From positions 1-39,662 of the forward strand of contig JABJAL010000059.1 in assembly GCA_018669005.1 (NCBI GenBank): a DNA stretch of 39,662 bases, in the 5' to 3' direction. The notes beneath the pieces were generated by a model. The model saw nothing but the letters and a program-made list of their open reading frames with translations, did no database searches and was not told where the DNA came from. The translations under genes and the position numbers were made by a program. Positions 23,329-30,473 of the stretch are shown here, piece by piece (position 1 is the stretch's first letter; each line of letters begins with the position of its first letter). The DNA comes from Nitrospinaceae bacterium. Lineage in GTDB: Bacteria > UBA8248.

Positions 23329-25311
23329 CTAGGACTCCTCGCTCTTGGCTTCCTCGTCACCTGGCTCAGCAGCACTCTCGGCAACAGCATCGACCGGCGC
23401 ATCATCACTCTCGGCAACGACTTCAACCGGCGCAGCAGCACTCTCGGCAACGACTTCGACCGGCGCATCATCACTCTCGGCAACGACTTCGACCGGCGCA
23501 TCACCACCCTCGGCAACAACATCTGCTGTCTGGGCTTCGGGTGTCTCATCACTGGGCACTGGCTCGGGTACTGGTTCTGGCTCGGGCACTGGCTCGGGCT
23601 CAGGACCTCTTTTCACAAGCGGGTCCTCGCCCGTGGCCTCGATATAAGCCTTTATACTCATACCAAGTTTGCGCTGGTCAGCCTCAATCTTAATTACGCG
23701 CATCTTGTAGACATCACCGACCCGCACCAAATCCTCTGGCTTGTTCACTTTTTCGATACTGATCTCGGAGATATGGACCAAGCCTTCCATCTCATCCTCG
23801 GGGGCGGCGAACACGCCAAAATTCGTAATCTTCGTGACTTCCGCCTCAAGGTCATCGCCAACGGCGTAGCGAGAATCAATGTCAGCCCACGGGTCTTTTC
23901 CAAGTTGCTTGATACCCAAGGAAAGGCGCTCTTTGGAAACATCAACGCTCAGAACCACAGCCTCGACCTCATCGCCTTTCTTGAGAGCCTCGGAGGGGTG
24001 TTTGTAGCGCTGCGTCCAGGAGATGTCAGAGATGTGAATCAACCCGTCAATGCCCTCTTCAAGCGCAACGAAAACGCCGAACTCTGTAAGGTTGCGAATC
24101 TGACCGCTCACCTTTGTGCCGACAGGATATTTCTCCTCAACCTCAGTCCAGGGGTTGGCCTCGATCTGCTTCATACCAAGTGAGATACGCCTTGATTCCT
24201 TATCCAGGCTGAGAACTACCGCCTCGACAATATCCCCAATGGTGACGATCTTCGAGGGGTGCCGGTTGCGACGGGTCCAAGACATTTCAGATATGTGAAC
24301 CAGCCCCTCGACACCCGGCTCAAGCTCGACAAATGCACCGTAGTCGGTGATGGAAACCACACGCCCACGGACCTTGCCTGTTTCGGGATACTTGATTTCG
24401 ACACCCTGCCACGGGTCAGGGGTGATCTGCTTGTGGCCAAGGGAGACGCGCTCGCGCTCTTTATCGAATTTGAGGATGATCACCTTCACCGTGTCGCCAA
24501 TGGAGAGCAGCTCACTCGGGTGGCTCACACGTCCCCAGGAGAGATCAGTGATGTGAAGAAGACCGTCGATTCCGCCCAGGTCAATAAACGCGCCGTAGTC
24601 GGTGATGTTCTTTACGACACCGATAGTCTCAAGACCATCCTCAAGATTACTCAGCGTCTCGCGCTTGAGCTCGGAGCGCTCGTCCTCAAGAAGAATACGA
24701 CGCGACAAAACGATGTTGCCCCGCTTGCGGTTGAGCTTGATGATTTTGAGATCGAACGTCTGTCCGATGAACTGATCAAGATTCCTGACCGGTCGAAGAT
24801 CCACCTGCGAGCCAGGAAGGAATGCTTTGAGCCCGATGTCTACCGTGAGACCACCCTTGATGCGGGCAATGACGCGGCCCGGCACGGTCTCCTCGTCGTC
24901 GTAGGCACGAGAAATCTCGTCCCACACCTTGATGCGGTTGGCCTTCTCTTTTGAGAGGACGATCCGTCCATCCTCATCCTCGCGAGACTCAACATAAACC
25001 TCAACTAAATCGCCCGGTGAAAGCGAGCGAGCGCGATCAGAAAACTCGCGGCGCGAGACAAACCCTTCTGATTTGTAGCCCACGTCAACAAGAAGAAAAT
25101 CACTTTCAATGCGAACCACTGTGCCGTTGACGATCTCACCATCCTTCACCGGATCGAGTGTGGAGGAGTAGATCGCCTCCATCTGCTCGAACGAAAGCGA
25201 GTCAGGATCTTGATCGTAAAGAGATTCATCTATTACGGTTACTTCGGCGGTTTCAACTGTGGATTCGTCTGCGGATTCGTCTGCGGGCGGAGAAGAAGGA
25301 TTGTCTGTCAT
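23329..25311 (-). CDS. rpsA: 30S ribosomal protein S1
   Basis: S1 delivers mRNA to the 30S subunit. Six S1 RNA-binding repeats are visible, at about residues 55-120, 140-205, 226-294, 311-381, 398-468 and 485-553, with hallmarks such as ITDYGAFIDLGGIDGLLHIT and EFGVFVALEEGIDGLIHIS. The N-terminus is acidic and the C-terminus beyond 560 is a long acidic, Pro/Glu- and Val/Ala-rich tail made of tandem repeats. The six-domain form is typical of Gram-negative bacteria; at 660 aa it is longer than E. coli S1 (557 aa) because of the tail. Its own promoter lies upstream at 25413-25441. Confidence 0.97.
   Translation of the reverse strand: MTDNPSSPPADESADESTVETAEVTVIDESLYDQDPDSLSFEQMEAIYSSTLDPVKDGEIVNGTVVRIESDFLLVDVGYKSEGFVSRREFSDRARSLSPGDLVEVYVESREDEDGRIVLSKEKANRIKVWDEISRAYDDEETVPGRVIARIKGGLTVDIGLKAFLPGSQVDLRPVRNLDQFIGQTFDLKIIKLNRKRGNIVLSRRILLEDERSELKRETLSNLEDGLETIGVVKNITDYGAFIDLGGIDGLLHITDLSWGRVSHPSELLSIGDTVKVIILKFDKERERVSLGHKQITPDPWQGVEIKYPETGKVRGRVVSITDYGAFVELEPGVEGLVHISEMSWTRRNRHPSKIVTIGDIVEAVVLSLDKESRRISLGMKQIEANPWTEVEEKYPVGTKVSGQIRNLTEFGVFVALEEGIDGLIHISDISWTQRYKHPSEALKKGDEVEAVVLSVDVSKERLSLGIKQLGKDPWADIDSRYAVGDDLEAEVTKITNFGVFAAPEDEMEGLVHISEISIEKVNKPEDLVRVGDVYKMRVIKIEADQRKLGMSIKAYIEATGEDPLVKRGPEPEPVPEPEPVPEPVPSDETPEAQTADVVAEGGDAPVEVVAESDDAPVEVVAESAAAPVEVVAESDDAPVDAVAESAAEPGDEEAKSEES
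23374..23523 (-). repeat. 33-bp tandem repeats encoding the acidic tail of S1
   Basis: Four 33-base copies (23374-23406, 23407-23439, 23440-23472, 23473-23505) are followed by a partial fifth. Each codes for an 11-residue unit of the ESDDAPVEVVA type (S1 residues about 597-646). The copies differ by only a few bases and stay in frame. Confidence 0.93.
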
Positions 25312-25412
25312 TCGATTGCTTAACCTCTGAGTAAAAAGGGTGAAGACCTCTTGGACAGCCCGGGGCCCCTACCCCAAACGGCCCCTTAAGAGGCACCTGC
25401 AGGAAAGCGGGA

Positions 25413-25441
25413 ACACTACTGCACCGAGGCGAGTGTGTCAA
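25413..25441 (-). promoter_or_regulatory. Sigma-70 promoter for rpsA
   Basis: On the minus strand TTGACA (25441-25436) is followed after 17 bases by TAGTGT (25418-25413). The leader is about 95 bases and contains a GGGGCC...GGCCCC hairpin. E. coli S1 represses its own translation, and such structure could serve that, but this is inference. Confidence 0.6.
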
Positions 25442-25457
25442 GACAACTCATGTAAGG

Positions 25458-26168
25458 TCAATGAGTTGGAAACACCTCAGGATACTTATCGGAAATGGCT
25501 GAAATCATAATTTCAAGGACCTGATCGATGGATAAGCTCGTGGTTTCAATACGAATGGCATCCTCGGCCGAGACCAGGGGTGCCTGCTCGCGCTCCCTGT
25601 CCCGCCGGTCTCGCTCCCTCAGATTCGCCCCCAGCGTTTCAGGGTCAAAATCGACCCCTTTTTCGCGTAATTCCCCGAATCGGCGTTGAATACGTACCTC
25701 GATATCGGCATCAAGAAAGAATTTCACCTGGGCGCCCGGAAAAACAACGGTTCCGATATCTCGGCCATCGATTACGGCGCCCTTTTTAAGGCCATAGCTT
25801 CGCTGGAATTCAAGGAGCGCCGCCCGCACCCCAGGATAGGTAGAAACCTTTGAAGCAGCATCACTTACACGCTCCTCGCGCAGATTTTCGGTGGCGTCTT
25901 GGTCATTAAGAAAATTTCGCCACCCCTGGCCAGTCTTTCGGCACCCAAAATCAAGATTCTCCGCCTGAGCAATGGCCACTTCCTTATCTTCAGGGCTCCC
26001 CCCTGCCTCAAGTACACTCAAGCCCACCGCCCGGTAAAGAGCGCCCGATTCCAGGTAATCCCACCCTAGTTTGTCAGCAATGGTTTTGGCCATCGTACTT
26101 TTGCCAGAGCCTGCGGGACCATCAATCGGGATAACTATCCCCTTGCCTGACGTGTCTTTTGGTCGCAT
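25458..26168 (-). CDS. cmk: Cytidylate kinase Cmk
   Basis: Cmk phosphorylates CMP and dCMP with ATP. The P-loop is IDGPAGSGKSTMAKTIA near residues 15-31. Conserved blocks YLESGALYRAVG, VIDGRDIGTVVFPGAQVKFF and RDRRDREREQAPL follow. The ATG at 26168 overlaps the tyrA stop (TAATG), a translational coupling that is preferred to the longer in-frame start at 26195. The 236-aa product fits the family. The position between tyrA and rpsA is as in the Pseudomonas supraoperon. Confidence 0.95.
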   Translation of the reverse strand: MRPKDTSGKGIVIPIDGPAGSGKSTMAKTIADKLGWDYLESGALYRAVGLSVLEAGGSPEDKEVAIAQAENLDFGCRKTGQGWRNFLNDQDATENLREERVSDAASKVSTYPGVRAALLEFQRSYGLKKGAVIDGRDIGTVVFPGAQVKFFLDADIEVRIQRRFGELREKGVDFDPETLGANLRERDRRDREREQAPLVSAEDAIRIETTSLSIDQVLEIMISAISDKYPEVFPTH

Positions 26169-27034
26169 TACAACCAACCCTTCTCTCGGAGCCAATTATC
26201 ACGACCCTCCTTGGCCCGGCGAAAAGCCTGCTCCAGCCCCTCTTCTTCTTCAGCCTCAACAGCTTGTCTGAGCTCGGCAAGGCTCTTCTCAAAGGCATCG
26301 AGAGAGGCCAGCAGCGTTTCCTTGTTGTCGAGGCAAATCTCCCGCCACATCTCCGGGTTGCTCGATGCGATTCGCGTGAAATCCCTAAAACCTCCCGCCG
26401 CATAGGGAACCGCCCCGCCATCAAGGGCCATGTTCACCAGCGCATAGGCCACCAGATGGGGCAGATGGCTGATGTCCGCCATGATTCGGTCGTGGCGATC
26501 GGGCTCAATGATGTCCACGAACGCGCCCACCCCCTCCCAAAGCGCCCGAAGGGCTTCGACGGCTCCCGAATCCGAGGCTGATGTAGGCGTCAAAATTGTT
26601 CGGTGGTTTTCATAAAGCGTGGCAAAACTCGCCTCGACCCCTGAGTGCTCGGTGCCCGCAATGGGGTGCCCTCCCACAAAACGCACGCTGCCCAATTCCA
26701 TGGCCTCGACCGCCTTGACGAAGGGGCCCTTGACGCTGCCCGCATCGGTGAGTATCGCCCCTGGCTCCATCACAGGAAGAATATTGCGAACCACCTCAAC
26801 GGCGGCTCGAACCGGCGTGCACACCACGACAATGTCCGAGCCTTTGACCGCCTTTGCGTGGTCGGTCTCGATCTCATCGACAACACCAAGTTCAATGGCT
26901 TTTTCGAGATTCCCCATGCTCCGGCCCGCACCAACAAAACGCGAGACCAGCCCTCGCTCGCGGGCTGCCCGGGCCAGGGAGCCGCCAATCAGGCCAACCC
27001 CGATGATCGTCATCTGTTTAAATTGCGTACCCAT
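26168..27034 (-). CDS. tyrA: Prephenate dehydrogenase TyrA
   Basis: TyrA oxidises prephenate to 4-hydroxyphenylpyruvate with NAD(P) for tyrosine synthesis. The Rossmann motif is MTIIGVGLIGGSLARAA. LTDAGSVKGPFVKA, FVGGHPIAGTEHSGVEA, DRIMADISHLPHLVAYAL and GGFRDFTRIASSNPEMWREI are family blocks, including the His of the SHLPH region. There is no chorismate mutase or ACT domain and no fused EPSP synthase. ATG 27034 is used because AAGGA ends right before the TTG at 27046, too close to serve it. It overlaps cmk by its stop. Confidence 0.94.
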   Translation of the reverse strand: MGTQFKQMTIIGVGLIGGSLARAARERGLVSRFVGAGRSMGNLEKAIELGVVDEIETDHAKAVKGSDIVVVCTPVRAAVEVVRNILPVMEPGAILTDAGSVKGPFVKAVEAMELGSVRFVGGHPIAGTEHSGVEASFATLYENHRTILTPTSASDSGAVEALRALWEGVGAFVDIIEPDRHDRIMADISHLPHLVAYALVNMALDGGAVPYAAGGFRDFTRIASSNPEMWREICLDNKETLLASLDAFEKSLAELRQAVEAEEEEGLEQAFRRAKEGRDNWLREKGWL

Positions 27035-27078
27035 CTTCTTGCTCAATCCTTATCGAAAACAAAACCGAAAAAAATTAT

Positions 27079-28167
27079 CTATTTACCCAAAACGGTGGCC
27101 AGCGCCTCAATCACCCGAAGATTTTCCTCAGGCGTGCCAATTGAAATTCTCACATGGGCGGGAAATCCATAACCCGCGACGGGGCGAACAATCACACCCT
27201 CGCGCAAAAGGCTCTCGTAGGTTTTCATCCCCTCGCCCACCTCGGCCATGATGAAATTCCCCTGGGTGGGCACAAAAGGGATACCTAAAGCCGCTAGCTC
27301 CCGGACGAAATACTCCCTGCCCTCGGCATTCACCCGGACACTTTCCGCCACATGCCCCAAATCCCCGAGGGCAGCCTCGGCCGCAGCGAGCGCCAGCGAA
27401 TTCACGTTGAACGGCTCGCGCACTTTGTTGATCGTCTCAATCACCTCGGGCGCCGCGATTCCGTAGCCAACCCGAAGCCCGGCCAGCCCATACGCCTTTG
27501 AGAAGGTTCGCACCGCAACGAGGTTCGCGTACTCGGAAATCAGTTTTGAGGCATCAGGATAATCTTCCCGATGGACATACTGGAAATAGGCCTCGTCCAC
27601 AACCACCAGCGTATGCTCGGGCACACCTTCGATAAACTTGCGGAGCGCGGCCTCGCCAACCGCCGTTCCGGTGGGGTTGTTCGGATTCGCGATAAACACC
27701 GCCTTTGTCTTCTCGCACACAAGCTCGGCCATCTTATCGAGATCGTGGGTATAGTCCCGCATCGGTGCCATGCGCATCTCGCAATTCGAAAGCTGGGACA
27801 CGATCAGGTAGACGATGAATGCCCCCTCGGAGAACACCACAGGGTCATCCGGATCAAGAAAAGCGTGCGCGATATTTTCGAGCACCTCGTTCGTGCCGTT
27901 GCCTACGGTGAAGTGCTCGGGGGAGAGCCCGTGAAAATCGGCCAGGGCGCGTTTGAAATAAAAAGCCCCGCCATCCGGGTAGCGGTGCACACCACCTATC
28001 GCCGCTCGCACAGCCTCCATGCCCCTTGGCGAGGGGCCAAGTGGATTCTCGTTCGAGGCCACTTTTATTGAATCAGAGATGCCAAGTTCGCGCTCAAGCT
28101 CCTCGACCGGCTTGCCGGGCTGATAAACGACAATATCCTCGGCCGAGCGCGAAGTCTTGATTTTCAT
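27079..28167 (-). CDS. hisC: Histidinol-phosphate/aromatic aminotransferase HisC-like
   Basis: This PLP aminotransferase of the HisC family has VASNENPLGPSPRGM, FTVGNGTNEVLENI, NPNNPTGTAV, the PLP Lys224 in TFSKAYGLAGLRVGYG, and GNFIMAEVG. HisC paralogues in aromatic operons usually transaminate phenylpyruvate and 4-hydroxyphenylpyruvate, so that is inferred here in addition to, or instead of, histidine synthesis. The ATG 28167 is preceded by GGAG at 6 bases; the longer TTG start at 28179 would include the ribosome-binding site. Position between pheA and tyrA supports an aromatic role. Confidence 0.92.
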   Translation of the reverse strand: MKIKTSRSAEDIVVYQPGKPVEELERELGISDSIKVASNENPLGPSPRGMEAVRAAIGGVHRYPDGGAFYFKRALADFHGLSPEHFTVGNGTNEVLENIAHAFLDPDDPVVFSEGAFIVYLIVSQLSNCEMRMAPMRDYTHDLDKMAELVCEKTKAVFIANPNNPTGTAVGEAALRKFIEGVPEHTLVVVDEAYFQYVHREDYPDASKLISEYANLVAVRTFSKAYGLAGLRVGYGIAAPEVIETINKVREPFNVNSLALAAAEAALGDLGHVAESVRVNAEGREYFVRELAALGIPFVPTQGNFIMAEVGEGMKTYESLLREGVIVRPVAGYGFPAHVRISIGTPEENLRVIEALATVLGK

Positions 28168-28194
28168 TTCATACTCCAATTGTCATTCATGTAC

Positions 28195-29016
28195 TCAACC
28201 CGCCACAGGATAGGAGCCAAGAAGCCTAAAGAACGTAACACTCTCCCTCAACTCTAAAATGGCTTCGGCCAAACCCTCATCCTCGGCATGGCCTTCGAGA
28301 TCCATGAAAAAGATATAGTCCCAAGCCTTTCGGCGCGAGGGGCGCGATTCAATTTTCGTCATATTGAGACCACGCTCGGCGATCGGGGCCAGCGCTTTAT
28401 GGAGTGCGCCCGGTTCGTTTTTCAGGACAAAAAGCAGGCTTGTTCCCGATCTGGCAGCGCGCGGGGCAGGCTCTTTTCCAAGCACGAAAAACCGTGTCAC
28501 GTTGATGCTCTCCGTATCGAGCTTTGAGGCGGCAATTTCTAGGCCATATTTCTTCGCCGCCAGGGCGCTTCCCAAAGCCGCAAGCTCTGGATTATTTCCC
28601 GCCTCCTGGGCCGCCAGCGAGGTACTGGCCACCTCCTCGATGGCAACGCCCGGAAGATTCGCCTGAAGCCAGCGCCGGCACTGGGCCACGGCATGTGGAT
28701 GACTGAGCACCCTTTTGATGTTTCCCAGCCCTCCGGCATTGGTCAACAAATGAATGTCGATGGGAAGCGAAACGCCCCCCGTGATAATAAGCGGGGAATC
28801 GATAAGACGGTCCAGCGTGATGTTCACCGTACCCTCGAGGGCATTTTCCACGGGAACAACGCCCATGTCAGAGCGGCCCGCCTCTGTGTCGTCAAAAATC
28901 GCGGCAATTGTCGCCGAGGGGATAAACTCGACCTCATCGCCAAAATGGCGAATCGCCGCCTCATGGGTGAAAGTCGCCTCAGGACCAAGAAAACTCACCC
29001 GCAATCGTTCTGCCAT
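28195..29016 (-). CDS. pheA: Prephenate dehydratase PheA
   Basis: PheA decarboxylates and dehydrates prephenate to phenylpyruvate. The PDT domain (1-180) begins VSFLGPEATFTHEAA and shows VPVENALEGTVNITLDRL and the catalytic NVTRFFVLG near residue 170. A C-terminal ACT domain (about 195-273) with KNEPGALHKALAPIAERGLN and ESRPSRRKAWDYIFFMDL would bind phenylalanine for feedback inhibition. At 273 aa there is no AroQ chorismate mutase domain, so mutase activity must come from another gene outside the window. GGGGGAGG lies 5 bases before the ATG. Confidence 0.95.
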   Translation of the reverse strand: MAERLRVSFLGPEATFTHEAAIRHFGDEVEFIPSATIAAIFDDTEAGRSDMGVVPVENALEGTVNITLDRLIDSPLIITGGVSLPIDIHLLTNAGGLGNIKRVLSHPHAVAQCRRWLQANLPGVAIEEVASTSLAAQEAGNNPELAALGSALAAKKYGLEIAASKLDTESINVTRFFVLGKEPAPRAARSGTSLLFVLKNEPGALHKALAPIAERGLNMTKIESRPSRRKAWDYIFFMDLEGHAEDEGLAEAILELRESVTFFRLLGSYPVAG

Positions 29017-29048
29017 GTATACCTCCCCCTTCTCTCGGCCTTTGTCGC

Positions 29049-29939
29049 CTAGAGGTATTTCTTGAACCAGTCCACCGCCTCACTCATCCCAATTTCATGA
29101 AGATCGGGCCTTACGAAATGATAAGACTCATAGTGTTGCGCGCCGGGCAGCTTCACAAGTTTCTTGGGCTCGCCCAATGCCTCAAAGCAGGCCAACTGCT
29201 GATCCACTGGAACCAGCATGTCGTTTTCTGAGTAAATGATCATCACCGGCCTGGGCGAAATGCGACCTGCCACCCATTCAGGTTTATAGCGCCAGCAAGC
29301 CTCGGCACTCTCTAAATCATAGTCGCTTACAAAGCGATGGTCTTTGCTATGGTGCGCCTGGATTACGCTCCTGGTATGCGGGTCGCTGAGCATAATTTCA
29401 GTTAAGGGGACCTCGCTTTTCTCGCCAGATACAACACGCTTGCGCGCCGCCTCGCGCACCCGCTCCTTGAACGCCACCCATTCGTGCGGCCGGCGAACCG
29501 AACTCATCCACCGCTCGCCCTCGAAGACCCCGACCGAAGTCACCACGACCTTGACCCGCTCATCGAACGCCGCCACCCAGACGGCATTTGCACCGCCAAA
29601 ACTTGTGCCGTAAATACCGATGCGCTCAGAGTCAACGTCCTCAAGTGTCTCCAAGTAGCTAATGGCATCATAGGTGTCTTGTGCCTGCTCAAGCGGGCGC
29701 TGGCGGCCCCGCTCTCCCTCGCTGACCCCGAAACCCCGGTGGTCTGGCGCCAGAACGAAATATCCTTCCTCTGAAAGTCGCCTCGGCACGTCGAGCCCGT
29801 AGACATCCTTCATTCCGCTATAGCCATGAAGAGAGATGATGGCGGGCCCCGGCGGATCGCCTTTTTCCCAACCCTTTGGCGGGTACAGGTAGGCCGCGAT
29901 TTTCAGACCTTCGCTGAAATAAGTTATCTCCTCATACAT
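29049..29939 (-). CDS. Alpha/beta hydrolase (dienelactone-hydrolase/peptidase-like)
   Basis: The 296-residue protein has the alpha/beta-hydrolase fold: oxyanion region ISLHGYSGMKDV, then PDHRGFGVSEGERG, the nucleophile elbow IGIYGTSFGGANA (Ser113), an Asp near MIIYSENDMLVPV, and a C-terminal His in PGAQHYESYH. This gives a plausible Ser-Asp-His triad. The substrate is unknown. ATG 29939 is chosen because AGGGAG lies about 9 bases before it; the frame is open to 30008. It lies 32 bases upstream of pheA and may be cotranscribed with it, but no metabolic link is known. Confidence 0.85.
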   Translation of the reverse strand: MYEEITYFSEGLKIAAYLYPPKGWEKGDPPGPAIISLHGYSGMKDVYGLDVPRRLSEEGYFVLAPDHRGFGVSEGERGRQRPLEQAQDTYDAISYLETLEDVDSERIGIYGTSFGGANAVWVAAFDERVKVVVTSVGVFEGERWMSSVRRPHEWVAFKERVREAARKRVVSGEKSEVPLTEIMLSDPHTRSVIQAHHSKDHRFVSDYDLESAEACWRYKPEWVAGRISPRPVMIIYSENDMLVPVDQQLACFEALGEPKKLVKLPGAQHYESYHFVRPDLHEIGMSEAVDWFKKYL

Positions 29940-30015
29940 CGCAAGGCTCTCCCTTTCGGCAAGAAGGCCTGACGCTAGGTGCGCATCCAGACCCCTATTC
30001 GACATCATGCCGAAT

Positions 30016-30261
30016 TTATTTTGAATGGTAGAATAATTGCCTTAATCCATTACCCACATTTACCACGAGGCCCAGCGCGCGGTCGAGCGACAGTTCAAAC
30101 AACTCCACAAAACTGGGAGCACAGTCCGATGTCACGCCAAGAGGTGACATGTTCATGTAGCCTTGGCCTTCTTTTCTAGCGCATTGCCATCGGGCCGTAT
30201 TCGACCATGAAGGGCACTGTTTGCAGGCGGGGTTGGCCCCAGAGAAGGATATCAACCGCAA
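30016..30261 (-). CDS. Possible small Cys-containing protein, unknown
   Basis: I do not recognise this 81-residue product. It starts at a TTG and carries ACKQCPSW and WQCARKEGQ followed by VTSDCAPSFVELF, an arrangement of four Cys that looks selected rather than random. A weak GGAGAGG lies upstream. Against it: a rare start codon, no known family, and location in a gap of about 530 bases with few other signals. Downstream on the same strand lies the alpha/beta hydrolase. Confidence 0.3.
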   Translation of the reverse strand: MRLISFSGANPACKQCPSWSNTARWQCARKEGQGYMNMSPLGVTSDCAPSFVELFELSLDRALGLVVNVGNGLRQLFYHSK

Positions 30262-30385
30262 ACGAAATAAAGCCTCTCCTTGAGCGTGAATTTTCCTACA
30301 GGAGACCTTGAGGTATCTTTTCTATCCACTTGACGGGCCAACCTTGTGAGAGTTGTCTCCCGAGTATAGTCCGCTTCACAGGAGA

Positions 30386-30414
30386 TTGAAAAAGAGGGCG
30401 CGTCACCGCATAAT
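30386..30414 (+). promoter_or_regulatory. Sigma-70 promoter for the antiporter gene
   Basis: TTGAAA (30386-30391) and CATAAT (30409-30414) are 17 bases apart, each a five-of-six match. Initiation near 30421 would give a leader of about 53 bases. The rest of the gap between the hydrolase and the antiporter (29940-30473) has only the weak small frames. Confidence 0.5.
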
Positions 30415-30473
30415 TCTGGTTCCCAAGAAACTCGAATCTTGACATAAGGCACCGAGAGAGGAAAAACAGCGGC

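Noticed and set aside
22786-24183. 465-residue plus-strand ORF
   Set aside because: It lies opposite sppA and rpsA, both supported by strong family motifs; its content is low-complexity mirror of their codons and of the S1 repeats.
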